Source of the DNA: Hyalangium gracile
Lineage (GTDB): Bacteria; Myxococcota; Myxococcia; Myxococcales; Myxococcaceae
Direction of reading: 5' to 3'
Length of the DNA: 64,000 nucleotides
Assembly: GCF_020103725.1 (NCBI RefSeq)
Contig: NZ_JAHXBG010000002.1
Location: 124,001 to 188,000, forward strand
Below, piece after piece: positions 27,054 to 37,500 of this stretch. The stretch's first letter is position 1. Each line of letters opens with the position of its first letter. The notes beneath the pieces are model-generated. The model was not told the DNA's origin, did not search any database, and was given only the letters and a program-made list of their open reading frames with translations. Both the position numbers and the translations under genes were made by a program.

Positions 27054-28759
27054 CGGTACTCCACCTGTGAGGGTTGGATGCGCAGGTGCAGCTCGCTGAA
27101 GGCGTTGAGGCTCACGTAGGACGCGAACATCTCGTCCAGCACGCTGCCGAAGAGGAAGGCATCCCCCAGTCCGGTGAAGCCCGCCTCCTCCACGTCGATC
27201 GTCACCTGGGAGCCACGCACGGGCGCCCCCTGCAGGAAGCGCGTGGCGGGCCTGGCCGTCACGCCGCGCAGCGACTCCACGCGCAATTGGTTGGCGCGCG
27301 CCGCCGGCTGATCCGCCGTCGCCTGGAAGTTGTACAGCTCCAGCAGCGCCTTCAGCGTGCCCGGATCCAGCAGCGAGCGCTGGTTCAGCGCCAGGTGCGA
27401 CAAGAGCCGCCAGTGCAGCTCCGAGCCCAGCGGCGGCCGCACCGGCTTGGTCACCGCGATGATGTTGCGGAACTTCGCCGTCGTGGGAGACGCCGGCGTG
27501 GGCATGCTCAAGTCCCCCACCTGCAGCCGCGAGGGCAGCGAGCGGTTGGTGCACGTCAGATCGATGGAGAGCGTCTCCTCGGCCGCCGTGGGCATGGCAT
27601 CCCGCGGGCTGCCCAGCGACAGGAACGTGTCGATGCCGTCATTGAGCGGCGACTGCGAGCGGCGCAGCCGGAAGAAGCGCGCGTTGTCCCCGGTGTTGTG
27701 CGCGAAGTCGAAGAAGGGCCGGTAGTCGAGCCGATCCGTGCGCCCGGCCTGCAGGCCGGTGACGGTGTCCACGGAGTAGACCTCCATGTGCTCGGGATCC
27801 AGCCCCGCGGCGCGCAGCAGGTGCTCGTGCCCCATCGTCCCCACGCGGATCGGATCCGAGGACGTGGTGAACAGGTTCACCACCGGCGCGCAGTGCAGCT
27901 TGAAGATGTCCTTGGGCACGCGCCCGGGCAGGGGCGGCGGGCGCTCGAACTCGAAGGCCAGCTCCAGCCGCTGGCCGGTGATGGACGCGGCCGCCTGCAG
28001 GCCCCGCACCTCCACGAAGAGGAACTTCTGCGGCAGCGTGAAGTACTCCTGCAGCAGCCGGTAGCCCTCGGGGGCCCGCGCCGGCCATGGCAGCAGCTGA
28101 TCCTCGGGCGTGAAGCCCACCGCGCGCAGACACGTGGGCGGCAGCCGCACCGGCTCGCTCCCGGCCGCGCCGCGCACCAGCACCGCCTTGCAGTGCCGCA
28201 TCAGCCACACCAGCAGCGTGGAGCTCACCGCCGGCTCGCCGTGGATGAAGAGCGAGAAGCCCTCCTCCTGGAACACCTCGCTGCGCCCCTGCTCGGCCAC
28301 CTGGAACTGCACGCGCAGCACCGGCGCCAGCTGCGTGGACTGATCCAGCACCGTGTCCACCAGCGTCAGCGGCAGCAGATCCACCGCGCGCGTGGTGCGG
28401 AACACGCACGTCGTCCCGTCCACCGGCTTGGAGCCCACCTCCGCGCCCGCCGGAATCCTCGAGCGCCCGCGCAACAGCCGCGCGTGGGGGCTGAACTCCA
28501 CCACCGAGCAGGACGGCATCACACGCAGGTAGTGCGGCAGCAGCAGGTCCACCAGGCCGTGGACCACCTCGGGCACCGCGTCGTCGATGCGCTCGCGGAT
28601 GCGAGCCGTCAGGAACGCGAAGCCCTCCAGCAGCCGCTCGACGTCCGGATCGCCGCCGCGCTCCACCAGCATGCCGGCCAGCGCGGGATTGGCGCTGCCG
28701 AACGCCTTCCCCATCTCACGAAGATATGCGAGCTCGCTCTGGTAGTACTTGCTGAACAC
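27017..28759 (-). CDS. tssF: T6SS baseplate protein TssF
   Basis: 580 residues, normal length. The opening MFSKYYQSELAYLREMGKAF and following NPALAGMLVERGGDPDVERL are the hallmark of TssF. TssF is the largest baseplate wedge subunit and pairs two copies with one TssG. It overlaps tssG by 37 bases on the same strand and follows tssE by 28 bases, so the wedge proteins are co-expressed. Cytoplasmic; no signal or membrane segment. Confidence 0.94.
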   Translation of the reverse strand: MFSKYYQSELAYLREMGKAFGSANPALAGMLVERGGDPDVERLLEGFAFLTARIRERIDDAVPEVVHGLVDLLLPHYLRVMPSCSVVEFSPHARLLRGRSRIPAGAEVGSKPVDGTTCVFRTTRAVDLLPLTLVDTVLDQSTQLAPVLRVQFQVAEQGRSEVFQEEGFSLFIHGEPAVSSTLLVWLMRHCKAVLVRGAAGSEPVRLPPTCLRAVGFTPEDQLLPWPARAPEGYRLLQEYFTLPQKFLFVEVRGLQAAASITGQRLELAFEFERPPPLPGRVPKDIFKLHCAPVVNLFTTSSDPIRVGTMGHEHLLRAAGLDPEHMEVYSVDTVTGLQAGRTDRLDYRPFFDFAHNTGDNARFFRLRRSQSPLNDGIDTFLSLGSPRDAMPTAAEETLSIDLTCTNRSLPSRLQVGDLSMPTPASPTTAKFRNIIAVTKPVRPPLGSELHWRLLSHLALNQRSLLDPGTLKALLELYNFQATADQPAARANQLRVESLRGVTARPATRFLQGAPVRGSQVTIDVEEAGFTGLGDAFLFGSVLDEMFASYVSLNAFSELHLRIQPSQVEYRWPPRNGRQPIV

Positions 28760-28787
28760 CCGTGGCTCCCACCTGTCACCGGCACGC

Positions 28788-29180
28788 TCACCACACTTCG
28801 ACCTTCCCGCCCGGGGTCATCTGCGTCCGGAACCGCAGCACGCCTCGGGAACTCTTGTCCGCCGGCTGCGCGGTGATCTCGAACCGCAGCACCAGCGGAT
28901 CCTCGTCCGGCACATGGCGGACGCTCACGTTGCGCAGGCGCGGCTCGTACTCCAGCACCGTGGCGCGAATGGTCGCCTGCAACGTCTGCACGGCCGTCGG
29001 GAACGAGTGGACCAGGTCCGTGAAGTCCACCACCCCGAAGTTCGGCACGGTCACCGCATCGCCCTTGCGCGTGTTGAGCAACACCCGCAGGTGCTCGACG
29101 ATGGAAGTGGAGACGTCCATGTTGCGCGAGGACGTCCCCTCTTCCGACTCGATTCGTGACAGAAGCCCGCGCCCCGCCAC
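28788..29180 (-). CDS. tssE: T6SS baseplate protein TssE (gp25-like)
   Basis: 130 residues. The gp25/TssE fold is recognised from SIVEHLRVLLNTRKGDAVTV followed by PNFGVVDFTDLV and the beta-strand EPRLRNVSVRHVPDEDPLVL. TssE starts sheath polymerisation at the baseplate. It lies between hcp and tssF with gaps of 68 and 28 bases. The N-terminal residues (MAGRGLLSRIESEE) match the usual RSLLERL-type TssE start. Confidence 0.92.
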   Translation of the reverse strand: MAGRGLLSRIESEEGTSSRNMDVSTSIVEHLRVLLNTRKGDAVTVPNFGVVDFTDLVHSFPTAVQTLQATIRATVLEYEPRLRNVSVRHVPDEDPLVLRFEITAQPADKSSRGVLRFRTQMTPGGKVEVW

Positions 29181-29248
29181 TGTCGTGTCCTCTCCGGCTT
29201 CCGCCCGCGTGCGCCCGCTTCAGCCGGACGCACGCCGAGCGGACGCAA

Positions 29249-29740
29249 TCAGCGCTGCTGATCCCAGGTGTCCTCGTGCGTCACGCCACCGTTGGTGTAC
29301 GTCCACCCGATGGTGTGGAACACGAACGTGACCTCCTCGACCGGAGGCAGGGTGGAGGCGGCCGGCTCGAAGGCGTCCGGCAGCACCTGCTTGATGCTGG
29401 CGATGCGGCCCTTCTTGAAGTTCACCGTGTAGAACTGCTCGGTGGTGCCGTCGCCAGTGGGGTTCGGGCGGAAGAACTTGAAGGTGGCCTCGATGGCCTG
29501 GTTCTCCGTGAGCGCCTTCATCAGCAGCGGAGAGGACTTGTCGATGCGCTTACGGATGAGCAGCGGCTGGTACTGGCGCCGGCCGGTGGCGATGCCGGAG
29601 CCGGCCTCGCGCGCGGTGATGACGCTCTGCTCGTAGTAGACGCACTCGATGGAATCCTGGCGACCGAGGCTCACCTGGGTGCTCTCACCCTTGATGTCCG
29701 CGCCGTTCGCCTTCAGGTACAGGTGTACTGTCTCAGCCAT
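29249..29740 (-). CDS. hcp: T6SS tube protein Hcp (TssD)
   Basis: 163 residues from the ATG at 29740, chosen because AAGGAG lies just upstream and the product then begins MAETVHLYLKANGADIKGES as Hcp should. Hcp hexamers stack to form the tube pushed out by sheath contraction and can carry small effectors. Family-typical features include GRRQYQPLLIRKRIDKSSPLL and the C-terminal TFVFHTIGWTYTNGG. It has the longest upstream gap in this stretch of the operon (146 bases, with a hairpin), consistent with separate high-level expression. Confidence 0.95.
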   Translation of the reverse strand: MAETVHLYLKANGADIKGESTQVSLGRQDSIECVYYEQSVITAREAGSGIATGRRQYQPLLIRKRIDKSSPLLMKALTENQAIEATFKFFRPNPTGDGTTEQFYTVNFKKGRIASIKQVLPDAFEPAASTLPPVEEVTFVFHTIGWTYTNGGVTHEDTWDQQR

Positions 29741-29827
29741 TGGCTCTTCTCCTTCTTCCTTCTGCTGCTTCGTTGAGAGCTGCTTGGGGCCCCCCCTCCC
29801 TGGAGAGACCGGAACCGCGAGTGTAGC

Positions 29828-29850
29828 CGCCGGATCCCACACCTCCGGCG
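29828..29850 (-). terminator. Hairpin between tssC and hcp
   Basis: CGCCGGA pairs with TCCGGCG (7 bp, nine-base loop) about 90 bases upstream of hcp. No T-run follows. It may partly terminate tssBC transcripts or set the 5' end of a stable hcp message. Confidence 0.35.
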
Positions 29851-29886
29851 ACCACGAGCGCCATCAGGGTTTTCCCCTAGATGCCG

Positions 29887-31371
29887 CTATTCCTTGTCCA
29901 GCTTGCCCACGAGGGACAGCGTGAAGGAGGCGCCCATGTACTTGAAGTGGGGGCGCACCTGGAGGTTGCAGCGGTACCAGCCGGGCTGGCCCTCCACGTC
30001 CTCCACCTTGATCCTCGCCGAGCGCAGCGGGCGCTTGGAGCGCACCGAGGGGGCCGGATCATCCATGTCCGCCACGTACTGGCCGATCCACTGGTTGAGC
30101 TCGCGCTCGAGGTCCGCGCGCTCCTTCCAGCTGCCGATCTGCTCGCGCTGCAGCACCTTCAGGTAGTGCGACAGGCGGGACATGATGAACATGTACGGCA
30201 GCTGCGTGCCCAGGCGGTAGTTCGTCTCGGCCGCCTTGCCCTCCGGGCTGTTGCCGAAGAACTTGGGCTTCTGCACGGAGTTGGCCGAGAAGAAGGCGGC
30301 GTTGTCCGACTCCTTGCGGAACACCATGCCGATGAAGCCCTCCTCGCTCAGCTCGTACTCGCGCCGCTCGGTGAGGAGCACCTCGGTGGGGATCTTCGTC
30401 TGGATCTCCCCCATGGCCTCGTACTGGTGCAGCGGCAGGCTCTCCACCGCGCCACCCGACTGCGGGCCGATGATGTTGGGGCACCAGCGGTACTTGGCGA
30501 ACGAGTCGGCGATGCGGCTGGTCAGCGCGATGGAGGCGTGACCCCACAGGTAGCGATCGTGGTTGCCGATGACGTCCTCGTTGAAGTTGAAGGACTTCAC
30601 CGAGATGGTCTTCTCGCCGTAGGGCAGCCGCAGCAGGAAGCGCGGCATGGCCAGCCCCACGTAGCGGGCGTCCTCGCTCTCGCGGAAGCTGTGCCAGCGC
30701 GCGTACTGGGGACCCTCGAACAGCGACTTCAGGTCCTTGAGGCCCGGCAGCTTCAGGAAGGACGTCTCCCCGAAGAACTCCGGCGACGCGTTGGCGATGA
30801 ACGGGGTGTGCGCCATGGCCGCCACCGCCGCGCACTTCTGCAGCAGGGCGATGTCCTCCGGGCCCGGCCCGAAGTCGAAGTTGGCGCAGATGGTGCCGTA
30901 GGGCTTGCCACCGAAGACGCCGTACTCGTTGGAGTACACCAGCCGGTAGAGGCCGGACTTCACCGTCTCCGGAGCGTCCTCGAAGTCCGTGAGCAGGTCT
31001 TCCTTGGTGGCGTTCAGCATCTCCACCTTGATGTTCTCGCGGAAGTCCGTGCGATCGATCAGGAACTTCAGCCCGCGCCAGGCGGACTCGAGCGCCTGGA
31101 GCTTGGGGTGGTGGAGGATCTCGTTGACCTGCGCGCTGAGCCGCAGATCCACCTCGGCGATCATCGCGTCCACCAGCGCCTTGTCCACGCGCTCCGCGGA
31201 GCGGCCCGGGGCCAGCATCTCCGCGATGAAGGCCTGGACTCCCTTCCGGGCGACGTCATAGCCGTCGTCGCTCGGCTTCATCTTGGTCTCGGCAAGGATC
31301 TCGTCGAGCAGGGAGTTCTGGCTCTCGACAGTCGTTGCTGCGGCGGTATCCGCCTTGGCTTCAGTGCTCAT
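29887..31371 (-). CDS. tssC: T6SS sheath large subunit TssC
   Basis: 494 residues, normal length. Hallmark stretches include LESAWRGLKFLIDRTDFREN, SNEYGVFGGKPYG and the C-terminal PGWYRCNLQVRPHFKYMGA. TssC with TssB polymerises into the contractile sheath. The gene follows tssB by 35 bases and leads to hcp. Cytoplasmic. Confidence 0.96.
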   Translation of the reverse strand: MSTEAKADTAAATTVESQNSLLDEILAETKMKPSDDGYDVARKGVQAFIAEMLAPGRSAERVDKALVDAMIAEVDLRLSAQVNEILHHPKLQALESAWRGLKFLIDRTDFRENIKVEMLNATKEDLLTDFEDAPETVKSGLYRLVYSNEYGVFGGKPYGTICANFDFGPGPEDIALLQKCAAVAAMAHTPFIANASPEFFGETSFLKLPGLKDLKSLFEGPQYARWHSFRESEDARYVGLAMPRFLLRLPYGEKTISVKSFNFNEDVIGNHDRYLWGHASIALTSRIADSFAKYRWCPNIIGPQSGGAVESLPLHQYEAMGEIQTKIPTEVLLTERREYELSEEGFIGMVFRKESDNAAFFSANSVQKPKFFGNSPEGKAAETNYRLGTQLPYMFIMSRLSHYLKVLQREQIGSWKERADLERELNQWIGQYVADMDDPAPSVRSKRPLRSARIKVEDVEGQPGWYRCNLQVRPHFKYMGASFTLSLVGKLDKE

Positions 31372-31406
31372 CCGTGTTCAAGCCTCTCTATGCCTGGTGG
31401 CGGTGG

Positions 31407-31898
31407 CTACTTCTTGTCGCCCAGCCCGAGCTCCGCCATCAGCTTCTGGCGGCCCTCGGTGTCTCCGAGCAGCGCCTGGATCTTCTTGCGGAAGGCCGGC
31501 ACGTTGCCCAGGGGGCCCTTGAGGGCGTTGAGGGCGGCGCGCAGCTCGAGCAGCTGCTTGAGCTGGGGCACCTGGTTGACGATGCCCTCGGGGGTGAAGT
31601 CGGCGAGGGTCGAGAACTTCAGCGACACCGCCATCTCCGCGCCCTTCTCGTTGGAGAGCTTGTCGGCGACGTTGATGTCCAGCCCGAGGTTCTGCTTGGT
31701 CATCACCTCGTTGAAGTTGGACTTGTCGATGTTGATGGGCGCCCGCTCCTCGACGGGGCGATCATCCTTGCGGCCGGTGTAATCCCCCACCATGAGGATC
31801 TTCAGCGGCAGCTCGACCTCGGCCTGCGCGCCTCCGGTCTCGGACTTGTAGACGATGTTGACGCGCTCTTTCGGCGCGACAGATCCTTCCTTGCTCAC
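31407..31898 (-). CDS. tssB: T6SS sheath small subunit TssB
   Basis: 163 residues, normal for TssB. It shows RVNIVYKSETGG, LPLKILMVGDYTGR and NIDKSNFNEVM, family signatures. TssB binds TssC to form the sheath protomer, and the TssB N-terminus helps hide the ClpV-binding helix of TssC until contraction. It lies 64 bases after tssA and 35 before tssC. A GGAGG stretch precedes the start. Confidence 0.95.
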   Translation of the reverse strand: MSKEGSVAPKERVNIVYKSETGGAQAEVELPLKILMVGDYTGRKDDRPVEERAPINIDKSNFNEVMTKQNLGLDINVADKLSNEKGAEMAVSLKFSTLADFTPEGIVNQVPQLKQLLELRAALNALKGPLGNVPAFRKKIQALLGDTEGRQKLMAELGLGDKK

Positions 31899-31962
31899 CT
31901 CGTGACCTCCTGGTTGGGAACGACGTTATCCCGCGCGGACTCACCGTAAGAGGCCCCCCCTC

Positions 31963-33603
31963 TCACAGAGACACCCTCAGGGCAGCGCTGGGATCGATCA
32001 GGCAGAGACGATGATACCGGGCGTTGAACTCCGACACCAGTCCTTCACCCGCCTTGGGCTGGGGGCGCGAGACGGCCAGCAGCCCCTCGAGACACTCCGC
32101 GATGAGCGCCGGCTCCCACACATCCAACCCCCGCTCGACCGCCTCGCGATCGAGCGCCTCGTACAGCGCTCGCGCCATGTTGGGCTGACCGCTGGCAGCG
32201 CAAAGTTTCGCGAGCGCCAGCCTGGCCTTGAAGCGCTTGCGGCTGGAGGTGGCCTCCTGCACGCGCTTCTGGAGCAGGGCGATCGCCTCGGGGGCCTTGC
32301 CGCCGCCCAGCAGCTTGCGCGCCTCGGCGAGCGCCGCCGCCTCGTCATCCCCCTGCCCCGCCTCGGCCTGCGAGGACGGAGCCGCGCCGCCGGAGGCCGC
32401 GGGTGGGGCCAGCTCCGACTCGAGCCACGCGCGCGTCTCGCCGTTGGCCACGGGCGAGCCATCGCCGAACAGGAACCTGGGCACGGCGGGCATGCGCTTG
32501 AGCCACGCGCCCAGCTCTACCAGCAGCGACTGACGCGCGGGCCCGAAGGTGGGCCCCAGCTCGGCCAGCGCGCGGGCGCTCAGGTAGTGCAGATCCACCC
32601 AGAAGCGGTGCTGCATGAGCGCGGACTCGGCCTCCTCGAGCACCTCGGCCCACTTGCCGTTGGCCGCCATCTTCTCGAGCTGCGTGCGCAGCGCCGGGGG
32701 CGGCGCGGGGATAGACGTCTTCCCGGAGGCGTCCGAGGGCGGCGGCTGCACCAGGTGCAGGTACAGGCCGACGCGCAGCATCCGGTAGGACTGCGGATCG
32801 GTGGCCACCGCGCGCCGCAGCGTGCCCGCCGCGCTCGCCAGCGCCGAGCCCGTCTGGCGCAGGAAGTCGGTGACGCCCTCGGCGCCGGACATCGTCGCCA
32901 CGGGCGGCGTGCTGACGGCCGGGGGAGGAGGCGCCGCGGCCACGGGAGCCGTGACGGGCGCAATGGACGGCGGCGGCGGAACGGAGGTGGTGGGCCTGGC
33001 CTCGACGGGAGGCGGCGGCGGAGGCGGCGGGGCCTCCGCGGGCAGCGAGGCCTTGAGGCGCTGGACGCTCTCGAGCAGCGGGCGGACGGCGGGGCCGTTG
33101 GCCTCGAACTTCTGGCGCGACACCTCGGCCAGGCGCGCGGCGGCCACATCGAGCGCCTCGACGCGCTCGCGGGCGCCCGCGTCCACCGGCGTGTCGGCCA
33201 GCGTCTTGGAGGTGCGCTCGATCAGCCAGCCCAGGGCGTTGACGCGGCCACGCAGGCGCGCCAGCTCCGGGAAGAGGCCCGGCCAGTACCGGTCCATGAT
33301 CTCGGAGACGACGGTGAGGCCCGTGGCGAGCCCGTCGAGCCCCTGCGTCTGGTACAGGCCATAGGCCAGGTACGTGGCGATGCGCAGATCCTTGGAGACG
33401 GTCTGGAGCACCTTGCCGCTGGAGTCCAGCACCATGCCCCAGTCCACCGCGCCGCCCGTCACGGCCTCGAGCTTGGCCATCTCGGCGACGACGGCCTCGT
33501 ACTGAGCATTCGTCTTCGCGGCCGCGCCCGCGGGAGCCGCCGCGGAGCAGGGCTCGATCCAGCTCTTCGCCTTCTCCCGGAGTTGTTCGATCGAGACTGC
33601 CAT
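31963..33603 (-). CDS. tssA: T6SS cap/assembly protein TssA
   Basis: 546 residues from the ATG at 33603. The N-terminal ImpA_N-type domain is seen at about residues 15-140 (KDLRIATYLAYGLYQTQGLD, MDRYWPGLFPELARLRGR). A Pro/Ala-rich linker covers about 200-250, and the C-terminal part (about 265-546) is helical with a tetratricopeptide-like character. TssA guides baseplate recruitment and sheath extension. It lies between tagF (25-base gap) and tssB. The long Pro-rich linker is unusual in length but the ends are family-typical. Confidence 0.9.
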   Translation of the reverse strand: MAVSIEQLREKAKSWIEPCSAAAPAGAAAKTNAQYEAVVAEMAKLEAVTGGAVDWGMVLDSSGKVLQTVSKDLRIATYLAYGLYQTQGLDGLATGLTVVSEIMDRYWPGLFPELARLRGRVNALGWLIERTSKTLADTPVDAGARERVEALDVAAARLAEVSRQKFEANGPAVRPLLESVQRLKASLPAEAPPPPPPPPVEARPTTSVPPPPSIAPVTAPVAAAPPPPAVSTPPVATMSGAEGVTDFLRQTGSALASAAGTLRRAVATDPQSYRMLRVGLYLHLVQPPPSDASGKTSIPAPPPALRTQLEKMAANGKWAEVLEEAESALMQHRFWVDLHYLSARALAELGPTFGPARQSLLVELGAWLKRMPAVPRFLFGDGSPVANGETRAWLESELAPPAASGGAAPSSQAEAGQGDDEAAALAEARKLLGGGKAPEAIALLQKRVQEATSSRKRFKARLALAKLCAASGQPNMARALYEALDREAVERGLDVWEPALIAECLEGLLAVSRPQPKAGEGLVSEFNARYHRLCLIDPSAALRVSL

Positions 33604-33628
33604 GACGCCTCTCCCCTTGAGACTTCCC

Positions 33629-34564
33629 TCAGCCGCCGAATGCCAGGACCAACGACTCCGCCGTGGAGCCCGCGTCATCCAGCGCCTGACGCTGCTTCGA
33701 GTTGAGCGCCTGCTTCGCCGTCTCGATGGCGCCGGTGGCCTTGGTGCGCAGGGGCCACAGCTTCATGCTGGAGTGCTCGGGCCTGGCCAGGTGCAGCAGC
33801 AGCGTCGAGGACGGCGGCCCGAGCGACAGGAGCAGCCGCGGGGTCGGCCCCAGGTGCCAGAAGAGCGCCGGCGTCGTCCCCCGCCACTGCAGGAGCCGCC
33901 GCGCCATCTCCACCCAAGGATAGGGCCCGGTGGCCTCCGGGAAGGGACAGTCCAGCGTGACGCCGGGCTTGATGGGCTCCTTCCCGCGCTCGGCGGCGCA
34001 CGCCATCATGAAGGTGCGGAAGGCGTAGTACTGCGCGCCCGCGGGGGCACCCTCCCCGGTGAACTGCCCCACCAGCGCGGAGGCGGGAGCGGCCAGCGCC
34101 CGGCGCCGGTACGTGTCGGCGGCGGCCGAGTCTCCGGAGGCGTCGGCGCCCAGCGCATCCACGCGCTTGCCCAGCTCGTCCGCGGACAGCGTGGCCGCGT
34201 CCGCCAGGAGCTTGCGCGCCCCGGCGAAGAAGGCCTGGTGCGAGCCCTGCAGCGTGGCGGAGTTGCCGGACACCGGCCCCATGTCCACGGGCACGTAGAC
34301 GGCGAGCGGGAACTGGCGCCCCACCTTGTCACTGCTGGGGGCCATCATCCCCACCAGCGCCTGACGGCCGCCGGCCGCGGTGTAGACGAAGCAGATGGGC
34401 TCGGCGGGCAGCGTGAGGTTGGCGCGGCGGACGGCCTCGTGCCCCTCCTCCAGCCACCGGTGGAACTGCACCGAGACGGGATCCGTCGCGTTCCAACGGA
34501 TGAAGTCTCCCTGGCATGGCGCCTTGCCGAGCAGCGCCACGGCGTTGGCTTTTACCCCGAGCAT
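33629..34564 (-). CDS. tagF: T6SS-associated protein TagF (ImpM family)
   Basis: 311 residues from the ATG at 34564, which overlaps tssM by 13 bases. The start VALLGKAPCQGDFIRWNATD and RQFPLAVYVPVDMG are characteristic of TagF/ImpM. TagF is a post-translational repressor of T6SS firing in several bacteria, acting with the PpkA-Fha pathway. Here it sits beside tssA and in the same operon as an FHA protein, but without kinase and phosphatase genes in the window. Cytoplasmic. Confidence 0.88.
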   Translation of the reverse strand: MLGVKANAVALLGKAPCQGDFIRWNATDPVSVQFHRWLEEGHEAVRRANLTLPAEPICFVYTAAGGRQALVGMMAPSSDKVGRQFPLAVYVPVDMGPVSGNSATLQGSHQAFFAGARKLLADAATLSADELGKRVDALGADASGDSAAADTYRRRALAAPASALVGQFTGEGAPAGAQYYAFRTFMMACAAERGKEPIKPGVTLDCPFPEATGPYPWVEMARRLLQWRGTTPALFWHLGPTPRLLLSLGPPSSTLLLHLARPEHSSMKLWPLRTKATGAIETAKQALNSKQRQALDDAGSTAESLVLAFGG

Positions 34565-37500
34565 CCGGCCCCCCTTCCGATCGTTCTCGGAGGATTGACG
34601 CCCGGTGCGCGGAACGGCTGGAGCATCCCGGTACCGGGGCCCGGAGATGTTCCAAAGAACGGCGTGGCGGTGCGCGCGGGGCGGAAGTCGATCACCACGT
34701 CCGCGCCCACCGAGGGCATCTTCCACGTCACGGAGAACACGCGCGCGCCCTTGTCCACCTGCGGCACGCCGGCCTCCATGAGGCGGAACAGGCCCCACTC
34801 CCCTTCCTGATCGAGCGTCTCCACCTGGCCGCGGTTGTTGCGGACCTTGATGAAGGCACCGGACTTCTTTCCATCCCCCGGCCAGGCGAACGAGTGCCAC
34901 TCCTCGGGGCCGTTCTTGTACTCCACCGTCTTGCCGTCCACGGAGAAGCTGATGGAGGCCAGCTGCGGCGAGGGCCGGATGTGGATGGTGAAGTTCATGC
35001 CGGGCTCGGCGCCCTTGGAGGCGAACAGCGAGGTGGTGATGGCGTCGGCGCGCTCCAGGAAGCTGAACAGGGCCGCGCCGAAGGAGACGCCGCCCACGCC
35101 GCGCACCGGCTTCCACTTGGCGCCCACCTTGCGCACGTTCTCCTTGAGCGAGGCGTTGTAGAAGCCCCACACCGTGCCGGCCTCGGGCCGGTAGAAGTCC
35201 GCCACGTCCTGCAGCGCCGCGTCGTGGCCCGTCTTGTTGAACGGGTAGCGGCCGGCCAGGTTGCGCTTGAAGGTGTCGGACACCTCGCTGCACCAGCCCT
35301 GGTTGAGCTCTCCGCCCACCGCGCCGCTGACGGCGCTGGAGGCCACCTCGAGCGGCGGCATCAGCAGCCGGTTGAGGAAGGGCCGGATGTTGGGATCCTC
35401 CTGGCCGTTGATGAGCGACTGGGCGGACACCTTGGCGGTGGACAGGCGCGCCACCAGCGCCTTGTTCTCGGAGGGGTTCTCCACGAACTGGCGGAGCGCG
35501 TCGCGCACGAACACCAATTGCTCCTGGTACAGATCCAGCTGGGTGGACTCGGGCGGCGCGTCCTCCGTGGCGGGCTTGGGCGGCACGCCGAACTTCACCA
35601 GCGAGTCGAAGGCCGCCTGCACGTGCAGCGCGGTGTACTGGATCTCGCCCGTCTCCTCGCCGCCGGGGACGAACTTGGCGCCGATGGCCATGGCATCCTT
35701 CTGATCCTTGGAGGCCTTCTTCTCGAGCTTCTGCTTGAGCTTGCCGAGGATGTCCTCGCCGGCCTCCTCCACGGCGCTCTTGTTGGGCAGCTTGCCGTTG
35801 TAGGCGATGGACTGGAACAGGCGCGCCAGCGGGGGCGGCTTGCCGCGCGTGAACTCCTCCAGCTCCGCGAGCACCTCCGCCTGCCCGTTGGGGCGCATCA
35901 CCTCGATGGAGTCCAGGAACGTCTGCCACTCGGTGATGTACGTCTCGAAGTAGCGCGACTCGAGCTTCTTGATCTGGCGCTCGATCTCCGCGTCCGTGAG
36001 GTTCTTGGTGTCGCGGCTGAGCACCCACAGGTCCGCGTTCTGCAGCGGCGACTCGAGCCGCTCGCGCACCAGCTTGTCCCAGCCCCGGCGGGTGAAGGCG
36101 CTGCGCACCAGGCCCTTGGACTTGATGTTGGAGGCGGTGCCTCCCAGGATGCTCGACAGCTTCAGATCGAACTCACGGCCCGCGTCCGCGATGATCTGGT
36201 TGAGCAGCAGCTGCTCGAAGGGCAGCTTGCTCAGCGCCGCGCGCGTGTCGCCGATGATCTTGTCGTTGCGCGTGAAGGCCAGCGACTTATCGGCGGCCAG
36301 CAGCTTCAGGTAGAGGTCCAGGTGCTCGCCGAGCATGCGCTGGCGCTCGGCGCTCTCCGCGAAGCCGGAGCGGTTGCTCCAGCGCTCCCCCAGCTGGCCC
36401 ACCAGCCAGGCCCGCTCGGACTCGCCGATGGCCGGCTCCGCCTCCGTGCGCGGCCCGGTGAGGAACAGGTTCAGCTTGAGCAGGTTGAAGAAGCGCGCGT
36501 ACTCGCGCTCGTCCGGGCGCGTGCCCTCCTCGCCCTCGTGCCGCTTGGCGAAGCCGGCCAGGTCCTTCATGTCCTGGACCAGCACGGGCTCCACGAAGGT
36601 GCGCCGGACGGCGGTGCCGTAGAAGCGGCTCAGCGGATCGAAGAGCGCGTCGCCCCGGTACATGCCGAACCGCATGCCCGTGGGAGGCCCCTCCTCCTTG
36701 TTCTTGCGCAGCTCGTCGATGCGCTCGCGCAGCACCTTCAGGTCCTCCACCGCGATGGAGGCGGTGGACGCCGTGGCGCCGGTGGCCTGCTGCGCCATGA
36801 AGAGGCGGCGGGTGTCCTGGATCAGCTCCCGGTTCTTGAAGAAGGCGATGGTCGGGAACAGGAGGATGAGCACCGCGACGAACAGCGCGCCGCCCGCGTA
36901 GGCGTACTGGAGCTGGCGCTGGCGCCGGTCCTCGGCGGTGCTCTGCACCGCCAGGTCCTGGTCCGGGAAGATGACGTTGGCGAAGACGTCCCGCAGGAAG
37001 TAGCTGCGCGCCTCCACCGTGGACTTGGAGCTGGTGGGCAGCGAGCGCCGGATGCCGAAGGCGTCCGCCATCGCGTTCATCACGCGATCGATGGGGCTGC
37101 CCTCCTGCGTGCCGCTGGTGAAGTAGACGCCGCGCATCACCGGCGTGTCCGCGTACACGTTCTCCGCGAACAGCGTCTGCACCATGGCGGCGATGTTCTC
37201 GCGCAGGCCCTCGAACTGCTGCGGGAAGCGGTAGATGCGCTCGCGCGTCTCCGGGTGCCGCTCGGCGCCCAGCCGCTCGGTGCTGCGCTGCTCCACCACC
37301 TCGGCCAGCTCGTCGAAGCGCTCGCGGAACAGCGCCGCCAGATCCTCACCCTTCTCCATCACCGGGACGGTGGCGCCCCAGATCTGCCCGCGGTCCGTCT
37401 TGGACAGATCGCCGAACACGTCCACGAAGCCGGCCAGCAGGTCGCACTTGGTGAACATGAGGTAGACGGGGACGATCATCTTCAATCGCTCCATCACCTC

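Noticed and set aside
26889-27554. Upstream extension of the tssG frame inside tssF
   Set aside because: It is out of frame within a clear TssF sequence; the GTG at 27053 gives a normal-sized TssG.
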